From Oscillospiraceae bacterium (lineage in GTDB: Bacteria > Bacillota > Clostridia > Oscillospirales > Acutalibacteraceae): 46,044 nt of DNA. The notes below the pieces were generated by a model. That model did not search any database. It saw only the letters and a list, made by a program, of their open reading frames with translations, and was not told where the DNA came from. Within the stretch, counting starts at the first letter, position 1; the number at the start of each line of letters is the position of its first letter. The position numbers were made by a program, and so were the translations under genes. This document shows positions 1 through 9,008 of this stretch, piece by piece. The DNA lies in contig SVPL01000012.1 in the NCBI GenBank assembly GCA_015065925.1, positions 1-46,044 on the forward strand. The letters run 5' to 3'.

Positions 1-1
1 C

Positions 2-505
2 GGTAGGGTAGATGTTACCTTAAAGGCTGATATCCGCGAGAACGCTTGGTGGTTACCTCGTTTTGGCTTTGAATTTACTCTGCCATCCCAAAACAAGGAG
101 TTTAGCTATTATGGTAACGGACCCTATGAAAGCTATCGTGATATGGGTCATTGGGGTTATGTAGGTAGCTTTGAAAGCAATACCGATGATGAATATGTAA
201 ACTATATTGTTCCTCAGGAGCACGGTAATCATACTGCGGTTAAGGAACTGAAAATCGGCAATATGAAATTCATTTGCAACAGCGAAAAAGGTATGGAAAT
301 AAATGTTTCTAATTATACCTCTATTGCGCTTTCCAAGGCAAATCATATTAATGAGCTGCAGTCAGACGGACTTGTTCATTTGAGGGTGGATTATAAGGTT
401 TCGGGCATAGGCTCCGGTTCTTGCGGACATCCCCTTAATCCCAAATACCAGCTTAATGAAAAACAAATTGAATTTTCATATTCTATAGAACCAAAAATAA
501 AATAA
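2..505 (+). CDS. Beta-galactosidase, GH2/LacZ type, C-terminal part
   Basis: The reading frame is open from base 2 and ends at 505, so only about 167 C-terminal residues are inside the window. They show the hallmarks of the last beta-sandwich domain of LacZ-type GH2 enzymes (Bgal_small_N): LPRFGFEFTLP, then YYGNGPYESYRD, then YIVPQEHGNH, and near the end GSGSCGHPLNPKY. The family hydrolyses terminal beta-galactosides in the cytoplasm. No signal peptide can be judged because the start is missing. A hairpin follows the stop directly. The family assignment is firm; the exact substrate is not visible. Confidence 0.9.
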   Translation, partial: GRVDVTLKADIRENAWWLPRFGFEFTLPSQNKEFSYYGNGPYESYRDMGHWGYVGSFESNTDDEYVNYIVPQEHGNHTAVKELKIGNMKFICNSEKGMEINVSNYTSIALSKANHINELQSDGLVHLRVDYKVSGIGSGSCGHPLNPKYQLNEKQIEFSYSIEPKIK

Positions 506-529
506 CTTTTGCAAATATAAAAGAATAAT

Positions 530-574
530 AACACTCCCTTGGAACAAAATATTTCCAAAGGAGTGTTTATTTTG
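530..574 (+). terminator. Hairpin after the beta-galactosidase gene, overlapping the next SD
   Basis: Arms AACACTCCCTTGGAA (530-544) and TTCCAAAGGAGTGTT (553-567) pair over 15 bp with one wobble, followed by TATTTT. It can end the upstream transcript. The 3' arm also contains AAAGGAG (557-563), the ribosome binding site of the next gene, so the same hairpin could hide that site in a read-through message. Confidence 0.7.
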
Positions 575-1972
575 CAAAATAGATATGACGAGCTTACTTC
601 GGCTTTGGATTTAAGACTTAATCCCAATGCCAGCTTTGATATTGTTAAACGGGAGCTTATATTAGGCGGTAGAAAATCAGCGCTTTATTTTGTAGACGGA
701 TTTATTAAGGATGAAGTTTTTGAAAGAATAATGGAGTTTATGTTTAGAATATCTCCCGAGCAGCTTAAGGGAGTAGAAACTGCCGACGAGTTTTCACAGC
801 GTTTTATACCTTATGTAGAGGTGGATACCAACTCAGATGCCGATGCTGTTTGTACCGCCATTTTATCGGGCGGGGCGGTGCTGGTAGTGGATTCGGTTGC
901 AGATTATTTGGTTATAGATACACGAACCTATCCTATGCGCTCAATAAGTGAACCCGAAAAGGATAAAACCATGCGCGGTTCAAAGGATGGTTTTGTAGAA
1001 ACCTTGATTTTTAATACCGCTATGGTGCGTCGCAGGGTGCGTGATACCTCTTTAAGAATGGAATATTACCAAATAGGTGAAAACTCAAAGGTAGATGTGG
1101 CCATTTGTTTTTTAGATGGAAAGTGTGATAAAAAAGCCCTTGAGATTTTAAGAAAAAGGCTAAAGTCGGTTAATCTTAAAGGCATTTCAATGACTCAGCA
1201 GGCGTTGGCAGAGGTAATTTGTCCTACCTTCTTTTTAAATCCTTTTCCAAAAATAAAATATACCGAGCGACCTGACTATGCAAGCGCTTGTCTTTTAGAG
1301 GGCAGAGTGCTTTTAATAATGGATAACGCGCCAACCGTTATGATTTTCCCCACCAGCTTTGCCGATTTCACAAAAGAGGCGAATGATTATTATTTTCCGC
1401 CCCTTACGGCAAGCTATATAAGAATAACAAGACAGCTTATTTCGGTAATAACGGTAATTTTAACCCCCTTGTTTTTGCTATTAATAAATAATCCCGGCTA
1501 TATACCCGATTGGCTTTCCTTTATAAAACTAGACCAAACCCCCGTAATACCAATATTTATTCAGCTTTTAATATTGGAGTTTGTTATTGACGGACTTAGA
1601 ATAGCCTCCCTCAATACGCCCGATAATCTTTCAAGCTCAATGAGTATTATAGGTGGACTTTTACTTTCCGAATTTGCCATAAATGCAGGGTGGTTTGAGG
1701 CGGAATGTATACTTTATATGGCTTTTGTTGCCATCGCGGGATTTTCTCAACCAAGCTTTGAAATGGGATATGCACAAAAATTTATTCGTATTTTTCTGCT
1801 TTTGGTGACCGAATTTTTTGGTATATTCGGATTAATAGGGGGGCTGGTTTTAACCGTTTTAACAATGGCTCTTACCAAAACCCTTACGGGCAGAAATTAT
1901 TTTTATCCTGTTATTCCCTTTAATTTAAAGGATTTTATAAGGCTTTTTATTCGTCCCGATATAAAAGAATAA
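572..1972 (+). CDS. spoVAF: Spore germination protein, GerA/SpoVAF family
   Basis: The product is about 467 aa. I place the start at TTG 572, 8 nt after AAAGGAG; the more upstream TTG at 539 lies inside the hairpin and lacks an SD. The N-terminal half is the soluble GerA domain (ALYFVDGFIKDEV, then RGSKDGFVETLIFNTA and RRRVRDTSLRMEY). The C-terminal half has four to five hydrophobic segments (about residues 290-440) after YTERPDYASACLLEG. SpoVAF belongs to the GerAA family and sits in the spore inner membrane, where it assists germinant-driven release of small molecules. No gerB, gerC or spoVA genes are adjacent, so it stands alone; SpoVAF versus an orphan GerAA is judged from overall resemblance only. 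Confidence 0.8.
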   Translation: MQNRYDELTSALDLRLNPNASFDIVKRELILGGRKSALYFVDGFIKDEVFERIMEFMFRISPEQLKGVETADEFSQRFIPYVEVDTNSDADAVCTAILSGGAVLVVDSVADYLVIDTRTYPMRSISEPEKDKTMRGSKDGFVETLIFNTAMVRRRVRDTSLRMEYYQIGENSKVDVAICFLDGKCDKKALEILRKRLKSVNLKGISMTQQALAEVICPTFFLNPFPKIKYTERPDYASACLLEGRVLLIMDNAPTVMIFPTSFADFTKEANDYYFPPLTASYIRITRQLISVITVILTPLFLLLINNPGYIPDWLSFIKLDQTPVIPIFIQLLILEFVIDGLRIASLNTPDNLSSSMSIIGGLLLSEFAINAGWFEAECILYMAFVAIAGFSQPSFEMGYAQKFIRIFLLLVTEFFGIFGLIGGLVLTVLTMALTKTLTGRNYFYPVIPFNLKDFIRLFIRPDIKE

Positions 1973-2024
1973 ACCTTGAAATGATTTGGGTTTTAAACGC
2001 GTTTCGCAAATTGAAAATTAATTA

Positions 2025-2178
2025 CCGATAAATTGGGGGTTATTGCACAAATTGGCTAATTACACCGTAGGGAACGGCCAGCGTGCCGTTCCTAAACAAT
2101 GTGGTAATTATACGGAACGACACATAGGTCGTTCCCTACATCTGTTTAATATAATCTCATCTTCAAATTTCAATTTAT
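2025..2178. repeat. Nested palindromic element, copy 1 (core inverted)
   Basis: Outer ends are CCGATAAATTG at the left and CAATTTAT at the right. The 73-bp core (2067-2139) starts GTAGGGAACG and ends CGTTCCCTAC. It contains two hairpins, with stems GGAACGG/CCGTTCC and GGAACGAC/GTCGTTCC, joined by an AT-rich linker. Related copies lie at 12405-12557 and 21156-21314. The right flank has the same orientation as in those copies, but the core is reverse-complemented. It fills the gap between spoVAF and serS. Confidence 0.85.
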
Positions 2179-2204
2179 AGAACTGATTAAATAATAAAAA
2201 CTTA

Positions 2205-2247
2205 AAAACAGGGAAGAAGTGCAAATCACACTTCCTCCCTGTTTTTT
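2205..2247. terminator. Bidirectional terminator downstream of serS
   Basis: A stem of AACAGGGA-GAAGTG and its complement is flanked by A-tracts and T-tracts on both sides, so it would work on either strand. It ends the minus-strand serS transcript. A near-identical stem is found at 21076-21116. Confidence 0.85.
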
Positions 2248-2263
2248 AAAACTTTTACTAAAA

Positions 2264-3559
2264 CTATTTTTGCTCAATAACTTCTTTGCCACCCATATAA
2301 GGACGGAGAGCCTCGGGAATTTTAACCGAATATTTTTCACCGTCAAAGCAGAGGTTATTCTCTAAGAATGCAATAAGCATACGGGGGGGAGCAACAACGG
2401 TGTTGTTAAGGGTGTGAGCAAGGTATTTTTTGCCGTCCTCACCTTTAACGCGAATACCAAGTCTTCTTGCCTGAGCGTCACCTAAATTGGAGCAGGAGCA
2501 AACCTCAAAATATTTTTTCTGTTTGGGACTCCAAGCCTCAACATCATATGACTTAACCTTAAGGTCTGCAAGGTCACCTGTACAGCACTCCAATGTACGC
2601 ACGGGGATATCAAGACTTCTGAAAAGCTCTACAGAATAGCTCCACATTTTGTTGAACCAATCCATACTCTCCTCAGGCTTACAAATAACAATCATTTCCT
2701 GCTTTTCAAACTGATGAATACGGTAAATACCGCGCTCCTCAATACCGTGAGCGCCCTTTTCTTTTCTAAAGCAGGGGGAGTAGCTGGTAAGGGTTAAGGG
2801 GAGCTTTTCCTCAGGGGTTATGGTGTCAATAAATTTACCAATCATTGAGTGCTCAGAGGTACCGATAAGGTATAAATCCTCACCCTCGATTTTGTACATC
2901 ATTGCGTCCATTTCCTCAAAGCTCATAACGCCAGTAACAACATTACTTCTAATCATAAATGGGGGGATACAGTAGGTAAAGCCCTTGTCAATCATAAAAT
3001 CTCTTGCATAGGCGGTAACTGCCGAATGAAGTCTTGCAATGTCACCCATAAGGTAATAGAAGCCTTCGCCCGCAACTCTGCCTGCAGATTCCTTATCAAT
3101 ACCCTCAAAAAGAGCCATAATATCGGTATGGTAGGGGATTTCAAAGGTAGCCTCGGTCTGCTCACCGTACTGCTTAACTTCTTTGTTTTCGCTATCGTCT
3201 TTACCAACAGGAACGCTATCATCCACAATGTTGGGGATTTTCATTTGAATTTCGCGAACCTTTGCTTCAAGCTCAGCTTCTTTTTCCTCTAATGCTTTAA
3301 GCTCGGCTGCTTGCTCGTTAACAAGGCGTTTCATATCCTCAGCCTCGTCGCGTTTGCCCTGTCCCATTAAAATACCAATCTGCTTTGAAACCTTGTTGCG
3401 GTTGGAACGAAGCTCGTTGGCACGGGTGTTGGTGTTACGCTTTTCGTTATAAAGCTCAATAACCTCATCTACCAAGGGTAGCTTGGAATCCTTGAACTTC
3501 TTTTTAATATTTTCCTTTACCAATTCAGGATTTTCACAAATGAATTTAATATCCAGCAT
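2264..3559 (-). CDS. serS: Seryl-tRNA synthetase
   Basis: Class II synthetase that charges tRNA-Ser with serine in the cytoplasm; 431 aa, normal for the family. The N-terminal helical arm (about residues 25-110, rich in K/E and predicted coiled coil) contacts the long variable arm of tRNA-Ser. Motif 2 is seen as FRKEKGAHGIEERGIYRIHQ, and the motif 3 region as LNNTVVAPPRMLIAFLEN with its conserved Arg. The start has the SD AGGAG. The gene is transcribed alone from a good promoter just upstream; no T-box is present in the short leader. Confidence 0.97.
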   Translation of the reverse strand: MLDIKFICENPELVKENIKKKFKDSKLPLVDEVIELYNEKRNTNTRANELRSNRNKVSKQIGILMGQGKRDEAEDMKRLVNEQAAELKALEEKEAELEAKVREIQMKIPNIVDDSVPVGKDDSENKEVKQYGEQTEATFEIPYHTDIMALFEGIDKESAGRVAGEGFYYLMGDIARLHSAVTAYARDFMIDKGFTYCIPPFMIRSNVVTGVMSFEEMDAMMYKIEGEDLYLIGTSEHSMIGKFIDTITPEEKLPLTLTSYSPCFRKEKGAHGIEERGIYRIHQFEKQEMIVICKPEESMDWFNKMWSYSVELFRSLDIPVRTLECCTGDLADLKVKSYDVEAWSPKQKKYFEVCSCSNLGDAQARRLGIRVKGEDGKKYLAHTLNNTVVAPPRMLIAFLENNLCFDGEKYSVKIPEALRPYMGGKEVIEQK

Positions 3560-3596
3560 ATTAATTCTCCTATTACTGATATTTATTATCTTTTTA

Positions 3597-3625
3597 AGTA
3601 TACCACCTAAAGATATTTATGTCAA
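3597..3625 (-). promoter_or_regulatory. Promoter of serS
   Basis: On the minus strand TTGACA (3625-3620) and TATACT (3602-3597) are separated by 17 nt, close to the sigma-A consensus. The leader to the serS ATG is only about 30 nt. Confidence 0.8.
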
Positions 3626-3662
3626 ATATTAAAAGTGAAATTTTGTTTATTTTTAAAAATAA

Positions 3663-4880
3663 TTAATCCAAAATGTTTCCAACCTTGTAATGTACGGGAA
3701 GTCCGTTTTGCATTTTTATAATCTGCTCACCTTGAATAAGGGGTAAGAAGTAGGGCAGAGCCTCATCCTTAACATTATTTTGGTCATAATTTATCCATTT
3801 TTTGGGGAAGAAACGCTCTTTATTAGCCACCTTTTCGGCGTCAATCGGCTCAATAACCACGGTGTAAGGCATATCCAAAATACGGCGGAATGCCATCATT
3901 TTACCCGTTTCACCATTTAAAGCGGCTACAACGGCGGCAGAGCCAATTTTTTCAGCCTCATTAATGTCGGTGCGGGAGCTTATATGTGATGCGCATCTTT
4001 GCATAACATTAAGCTCAATGGAGCGAACCTTGATTGAAAACCTTTCGGCTACTATTTTTTCAAGCTGTTTACCAATTCCCGAAAGGGCAAGGTGACCAAA
4101 GCCGTCTGCCTGATGAACCTCGGTTTCGGCGGCATTACCTAAGGTAATACCCTCTGAAACAACCACAATAACAGCCTTGTATTGCTCTAGCTTTTCGCCT
4201 ACATCACGCAAAAAGCGGTCAATAGAAAACTCACATTCGGGAAGATAAATAAGGTGGGGGGCCTCCTCACCGTTGGCGTGAAGTGCACAGGAGGACGCGG
4301 CAAGCCAGCCTGCGTGTCTGCCCATAATCTCAACAATGGTAACCGATTTAATACTGTAAACCGAGCTATCTCTTGCAATTTCCTGAACAGAGGTTGCAAC
4401 ATATTTTGCCGCTGAGCCAAAGCCGGGTGTGTGGTCGGTTTCGCAAAGGTCGTTATCAATGGTTTTGGGTACGCCTATAACCTTAATATCCTTTTTTATT
4501 TTCTTAAAATATTTTGAAAGCTTGTTAACGGTATCCATTGAATCGTTACCGCCAATGTAGAAAAAGGCTTTTATGTCGTGACGGTCAAAACATTCGGTAA
4601 TGGTTTTGTAAACATCTGCATTTTCGCTTTCTTCAGGGAGCTTATAACGGCAAGAGCCTAAAACAGTAGAGGGTGTTTGACGGAGTAATTCCATATCCTC
4701 ATTAGTGCGGATTGCGGTTTTTAAATCCACCAAATGGTCGTTAATAATACCCTCAATTCCGTTCACCGAGCCGTAAATTGTGCCAATATGCGGAACCTTT
4801 AAAGCCTCTTTAATAACTCCTAAAAGTGATGCGTTAATGGCACAGGTAGGGCCACCTGATTGTGCAACTGCAATGTTCAT
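3663..4880 (-). CDS. 6-phosphofructokinase, pyrophosphate-dependent type
   Basis: Phosphorylates fructose 6-phosphate in glycolysis. The phosphate donor can be read from two positions: GGNDS (Asp where ATP enzymes have the Gly of GGDGS) and PKTIDNDL (Lys where ATP enzymes have PGTIDND). Both are the pattern of PPi-dependent enzymes, so the reaction is probably reversible and saves ATP. MGRHAGWLA, a substrate-binding motif, is also present. Start chosen at 4880 (MNIAVAQSGGPT), 10 nt after GAAAGG, rather than further upstream. Length 405 aa fits the family. Monocistronic on the minus strand behind serS with its own upstream AT-rich region. PPi use is inferred from these motifs only. Confidence 0.92.
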   Translation of the reverse strand: MNIAVAQSGGPTCAINASLLGVIKEALKVPHIGTIYGSVNGIEGIINDHLVDLKTAIRTNEDMELLRQTPSTVLGSCRYKLPEESENADVYKTITECFDRHDIKAFFYIGGNDSMDTVNKLSKYFKKIKKDIKVIGVPKTIDNDLCETDHTPGFGSAAKYVATSVQEIARDSSVYSIKSVTIVEIMGRHAGWLAASSCALHANGEEAPHLIYLPECEFSIDRFLRDVGEKLEQYKAVIVVVSEGITLGNAAETEVHQADGFGHLALSGIGKQLEKIVAERFSIKVRSIELNVMQRCASHISSRTDINEAEKIGSAAVVAALNGETGKMMAFRRILDMPYTVVIEPIDAEKVANKERFFPKKWINYDQNNVKDEALPYFLPLIQGEQIIKMQNGLPVHYKVGNILD

Positions 4881-5060
4881 ACTGCTTTTTCCTTTCAAAA
4901 TATGTATTTGTTTTAATTAGTATATCACAAAAAAACAAATTTTTCTACTTATTTTGCTTAAATATTATATTTTCTCGGCTTTGCATAAAAAGTTTTAAAA
5001 AAGAAATATTTTTTATGTAAAAGTGGTCGGAAATTTATACATAATGTTTGTTTTTGTGTA

Positions 5061-5089
5061 TTTACATAAATAAGTCATTATGATATAAT
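5061..5089 (+). promoter_or_regulatory. Promoter of the two-esterase dockerin gene
   Basis: TTTACA (5061-5066), 17-nt spacer, TATAAT (5084-5089). The start codon lies 33 nt further on, preceded by GAAAGGAAG. Confidence 0.8.
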
Positions 5090-5122
5090 GAAAGAAATTT
5101 AAAAAACGAAAGGAAGTTTTTT

Positions 5123-8100
5123 ATGTTAAAAAGGTTTTTAGCAATTTTTCTTTCACTACTTTTGGCAATTACCGCCTGTACGGGTAGCGTATTTGCTTTA
5201 GGCGAGGATGTTGATATTCCCATTGGCGATGATGAGGATGAGGAATACATCGAGCCCGAAAATCCAAGCAGTGCGGATAGCTTTGAGCACCTTTCGGCAG
5301 GTAACGTAAAGGTTGCTATTACAAATTCTACCGAGCTTTTCACAAAAAGCGGAGATACATACAAAGCCTTCCCCACAGGCCCCGCACCTAGCGGTGATAA
5401 ATGGGGTATGTACACAAACTTTGCTTATCCTACCTATAAATTGGTGGATGGTGAGTATGTAGATATTGACCCACTTATAACAAAGGGTTCATACTGTGGT
5501 GATATGCACTTCCCCATAAACGCAATTAAGGGTTCTTATGAGCATACTTATTTTACTTCTTACACAACTGATACCGACAATACAACCACTACCGTTACAG
5601 TAACTCCCCGCACCGGAAATACTATGATTGGTTTAGGTCAGTTGTTCCGTACAAATATTAAGGCTATTGAAAATCTTGAGCCTTATACCAACTACACCCT
5701 TTCGGTTTGGGTTTATCAAACTGTTAGCGGATACATTAAAACAGTAGCTGTTGCCGATAATTATGACGGACTTCAAACAATCGGTACCGAGTCTTATAGC
5801 GACGATTGTACTGTTTTAGGCGTGGTTAATTATGATGCAGGTAACTTAACTTATAATGATTGGACCGAGCTTAAAATTAATTTTACTACCAATAATGCAA
5901 CCACAGTTTATTTACACCTTTCTCAGTTGGGCTTGGGTACCAACGGTGCCAGAGGCATGGTTTTCCTTGACGACCTTTTGGTAGAAAAGGCAGAGCCCGA
6001 AGCAGATGTTGACGATTTTGAGCATCTTTCGGCAGGTAGCGTAAAGGTTGCCATTACAAATTCAACCGAGCTTTTCACAAAAAGCGGAGATACATACAAA
6101 GCCTTCCCCACAGGCCCCGCACCTAGCGGTGATAAATGGGGTATGTACACAAACTTTGCTTATCCTACCCATAAATTGGTGGATGGTGAGTATGTGGATA
6201 TTGACCCACTTATAACAAAGGGTTCATACTGTGGTGATACCTACTTCCCCATAAACGCAATTAAGGGCAGTTATAAGCACACCTATTACACCCAAAAAGA
6301 TTTATCCACCACCGACACCGTTACCGTAACACCTCACTCGGGTGAGATGATGATTGGTATGGGACAGATGTACCGCACAAACATTAAGGCTATTGAAAAT
6401 CTTGAACCCTACACCGATTACGAGCTTTCAATCTGGGTTTATATGGCAAATGAAAGCGGATATATTAAATCTCTTGTAGTTGCCGATAATTATGACGGTA
6501 TTCAAACAAATGGACTTATTGCCTATAGCGATGATTGTAATGTTTTAGGCGCAACAAATTACTACGATTCTTCTTTTGAATACGGCAAGTGGGAAGAGCT
6601 TACAGTTAACTTCTCCACAACCGATAAAACTACCGCATATTTACATATTTCTCAAAACGGTTATACCACCGACGGTACAAAAGGAATGATTTTCTTGGAT
6701 GATCTTTCGGTAATGACAAGTGAAAATAACTCCACAACAGGTAAAGAACTTGTTGAAGATAACCTTGCAACAACTCAGGGTGTTGTTACAGTTTCGGGCA
6801 ATTCGGCAGTTTTAGAGTATTCTGCCGCAGGTCTTGAGTTCACCGCTAACTGCGAAGGTACTGTTAGAATGGGTGTTGCCGCTAATGTTTATAACACCAA
6901 TTGGGATTTAAGACTTGCACTTCACATTAACGGAGAAAGACAGGATGATATAATTTTAACCTCCACTACAACCGAAGTCATTTTGGCTTACGGTTTAGAG
7001 AAGGGCAATTATACCTTTAAGCTTGAAAAAATGGGCGAGGCTCAAATTGGCAAAATCTTTATTAACAGTATCACCTTGGCGGGTGAGATGAAAACTCCCC
7101 CTGCTAAAAAGGATTTATATATTGATTTCTACGGTGACAGTATCACCGCGGGTTGGGGTACTACCTATTATACAGGTAATCCCACAAACCATTATCAGTA
7201 TATGGATGGTTCTGTGACCTATGCCGCAGTAGCTTCTAAAATTCTTGGCGCAGACTTTAGCGCATTTGGTTATTCGGGCTGGGGTGTTACTGTTACGGGC
7301 GCTGATAATGGTAAAGGTCAAAACACAATGACCACCAAATATCCCGAACTCCCCAAAAATTTGGATGCAGATGTTGTTGTAGTAAATCTTGGCACTAATG
7401 ATGCAAGTAAATACCAAAAAGCCGAACTCACCGAGCAACAGGTTAAGGACGCTTTCCTTTCTTATGCTCAGAATATCCGTAATGATTACGGCGCAGATAC
7501 CCCCATTATTTTCGCATACGGTATGATGACCGACAATGCAAACGGATTTATTGATTACGCCGTTGACTCGATGAAGGCTTTGGGCGATAACAATATTTAT
7601 TCTGTAAGACTTTCTAAGGGTACTTCGGGTGGTGTAGGTCATCCTGATGCCGCTGAACAAGCTGTTGCAGGTGAGGAGTTAGCCGCATTTATTAAAGAGA
7701 TTATTAAAACCTACGCAGGTGATATTGATGGCGACAAGGTAACAAATCTTAACGACCTTGTAACCCTTGCGCAGAGCGTTGCAGGTTGGCAGGATATTTA
7801 TGTTAACCAAAAGGTTGTTGATGTAAACGGCGACGGTGTGGTTGACCTTAATGATGTTACTACACTTGCAAGGTTTTTGGCAGGTTGGTCTGACATAGCG
7901 GTTAAAGGTGATGTTTATATGAATTATAGTCCCGTTGCTCACACCTTAAAGGAGATTGAAGATAAATTAAAGCTCAACAGTCGTGCCGCATTTGATGGAG
8001 ATGTGCTTAGAATGGAGTGGAGCGCTTCGGGCTTTACCATTCAGGGTCAGTTTAGCGGTGATATTGTTCTTAATGATGTAGCAATCAATTCTAACTACGG

Positions 8101-8929
8101 TGCAGTTCTTTGCTATGCAATTTTAGATAACGATTATGATAACCCCGTTCAGCTTAGAATAGTAAACGGCAATAACACACTTCTTAACAATGTTGAAGCA
8201 GGCTTCCATACAGTTCAGCTTTTAAAGGCAACTGAGGCTTCGGGCGCTCAAATGACCGTAGGCGGAATTACTTATAATGGCGCAATTTTTGATGCTCCCG
8301 CCCAAAAGGAGCTTAAAATCCAATTTATAGGTGACTCCATTACAAGCTCGGGCGGTCTTTATACCGAAGATGTTGAGCCTGATGCACTCCTTCGCTCCAG
8401 CGATACCACAAAGGGCTATGCCTACAAGGTTGCAAACCATTACGGCGCTGACCTTTCTATAGTTTCTGTTTCGGGTGGTACAATTTGTACCCGAACCCCC
8501 TCTTTACAGGATTACTATCAAAAACTGTTCTTCTCCAAGGATGGAGCTTATGATTTCAGCACCGAAACCGAGCCCGATTTGGTTATTGTTGCTCTTGGCA
8601 CTAACGATACTCCTACCTACAATACCGACAATGTTCCAAATGAGAATGTGGGTATTCTAAAGCAGGGTATTAAGGATATGCTTAACCTTGTAAGAGCTAA
8701 AAATCCCAATGCAACAATTCTTTGGGCATACGGTATGATGGCTACAAACATTTCTTCCGTTTATAAAGAAACGGTTGAGGAGTGGGCAGCAACCGACGGC
8801 AACGCATATTATACACTTATTAGCCGTAACGATTGCACAGGCTCAGGCGGACATCCCACACCTAACGGTCATACCTTAAATGCTAAAGAATATATCAACT
8901 TTATTGATAATAACATTTGGGTAGATTAA
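5123..8929 (+). CDS. Secreted protein with two SGNH esterase domains and a central dockerin
   Basis: 1268 aa. A signal peptide (residues 1-26) is followed by two near-identical modules of about 245 aa (about 50-290 and 298-535), which look like carbohydrate-binding jelly rolls ending in FLDDL. Next comes a CE2-like unit: a beta-sandwich (about 545-660) plus an SGNH hydrolase with GDSITAGWG (Ser673), GTND (757-760) and His840. A type I dockerin follows (about 866-925; DIDGD...NLNDLVTLAQ and DVNGDGVVDLNDVTTLARFLAGW). A second beta-sandwich leads to a second SGNH hydrolase (Ser1072, GTND at 1159-1162, His1244). CE2-type enzymes remove acetyl groups from plant polysaccharides such as xylan or mannan. 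The dockerin would attach the protein to a cohesin scaffold. Substrate is inferred from family only. Confidence 0.88.
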   Translation: MLKRFLAIFLSLLLAITACTGSVFALGEDVDIPIGDDEDEEYIEPENPSSADSFEHLSAGNVKVAITNSTELFTKSGDTYKAFPTGPAPSGDKWGMYTNFAYPTYKLVDGEYVDIDPLITKGSYCGDMHFPINAIKGSYEHTYFTSYTTDTDNTTTTVTVTPRTGNTMIGLGQLFRTNIKAIENLEPYTNYTLSVWVYQTVSGYIKTVAVADNYDGLQTIGTESYSDDCTVLGVVNYDAGNLTYNDWTELKINFTTNNATTVYLHLSQLGLGTNGARGMVFLDDLLVEKAEPEADVDDFEHLSAGSVKVAITNSTELFTKSGDTYKAFPTGPAPSGDKWGMYTNFAYPTHKLVDGEYVDIDPLITKGSYCGDTYFPINAIKGSYKHTYYTQKDLSTTDTVTVTPHSGEMMIGMGQMYRTNIKAIENLEPYTDYELSIWVYMANESGYIKSLVVADNYDGIQTNGLIAYSDDCNVLGATNYYDSSFEYGKWEELTVNFSTTDKTTAYLHISQNGYTTDGTKGMIFLDDLSVMTSENNSTTGKELVEDNLATTQGVVTVSGNSAVLEYSAAGLEFTANCEGTVRMGVAANVYNTNWDLRLALHINGERQDDIILTSTTTEVILAYGLEKGNYTFKLEKMGEAQIGKIFINSITLAGEMKTPPAKKDLYIDFYGDSITAGWGTTYYTGNPTNHYQYMDGSVTYAAVASKILGADFSAFGYSGWGVTVTGADNGKGQNTMTTKYPELPKNLDADVVVVNLGTNDASKYQKAELTEQQVKDAFLSYAQNIRNDYGADTPIIFAYGMMTDNANGFIDYAVDSMKALGDNNIYSVRLSKGTSGGVGHPDAAEQAVAGEELAAFIKEIIKTYAGDIDGDKVTNLNDLVTLAQSVAGWQDIYVNQKVVDVNGDGVVDLNDVTTLARFLAGWSDIAVKGDVYMNYSPVAHTLKEIEDKLKLNSRAAFDGDVLRMEWSASGFTIQGQFSGDIVLNDVAINSNYGAVLCYAILDNDYDNPVQLRIVNGNNTLLNNVEAGFHTVQLLKATEASGAQMTVGGITYNGAIFDAPAQKELKIQFIGDSITSSGGLYTEDVEPDALLRSSDTTKGYAYKVANHYGADLSIVSVSGGTICTRTPSLQDYYQKLFFSKDGAYDFSTETEPDLVIVALGTNDTPTYNTDNVPNENVGILKQGIKDMLNLVRAKNPNATILWAYGMMATNISSVYKETVEEWAATDGNAYYTLISRNDCTGSGGHPTPNGHTLNAKEYINFIDNNIWVD

Positions 8930-8956
8930 TTTTGTTTTAGGTTCAATAAAAAGCAT

Positions 8957-8994
8957 AAAAAAAGCACTCCGGTTTCAAACGGGGTGCTTTTTTC
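8957..8994. terminator. Bidirectional terminator between convergent genes
   Basis: AAAAAAGCACTCCG and CGGGGTGCTTTTTT form a stem with A- and T-tracts on both sides, located between two converging genes. Confidence 0.85.
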
Positions 8995-9008
8995 AGTGTC
9001 ATTATTAA

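Noticed and set aside
2025-2178. Insertion sequence or full MITE with known transposase
   Set aside because: The elements have inverted ends but no coding capacity, no clear target duplication and no matching transposase in the window, so only a palindromic repeat family is claimed.
5123-5200. Lipoprotein signal peptide in the two-esterase protein (LAITAC)
   Set aside because: The Cys is within a possible lipobox, but a signal peptidase I site after VFA fits equally well; lipidation is not claimed.
7115-7660. Minus-strand open frame of 181 aa inside the esterase gene
   Set aside because: It is antisense to a strongly supported SGNH domain, has no SD and no family resemblance.
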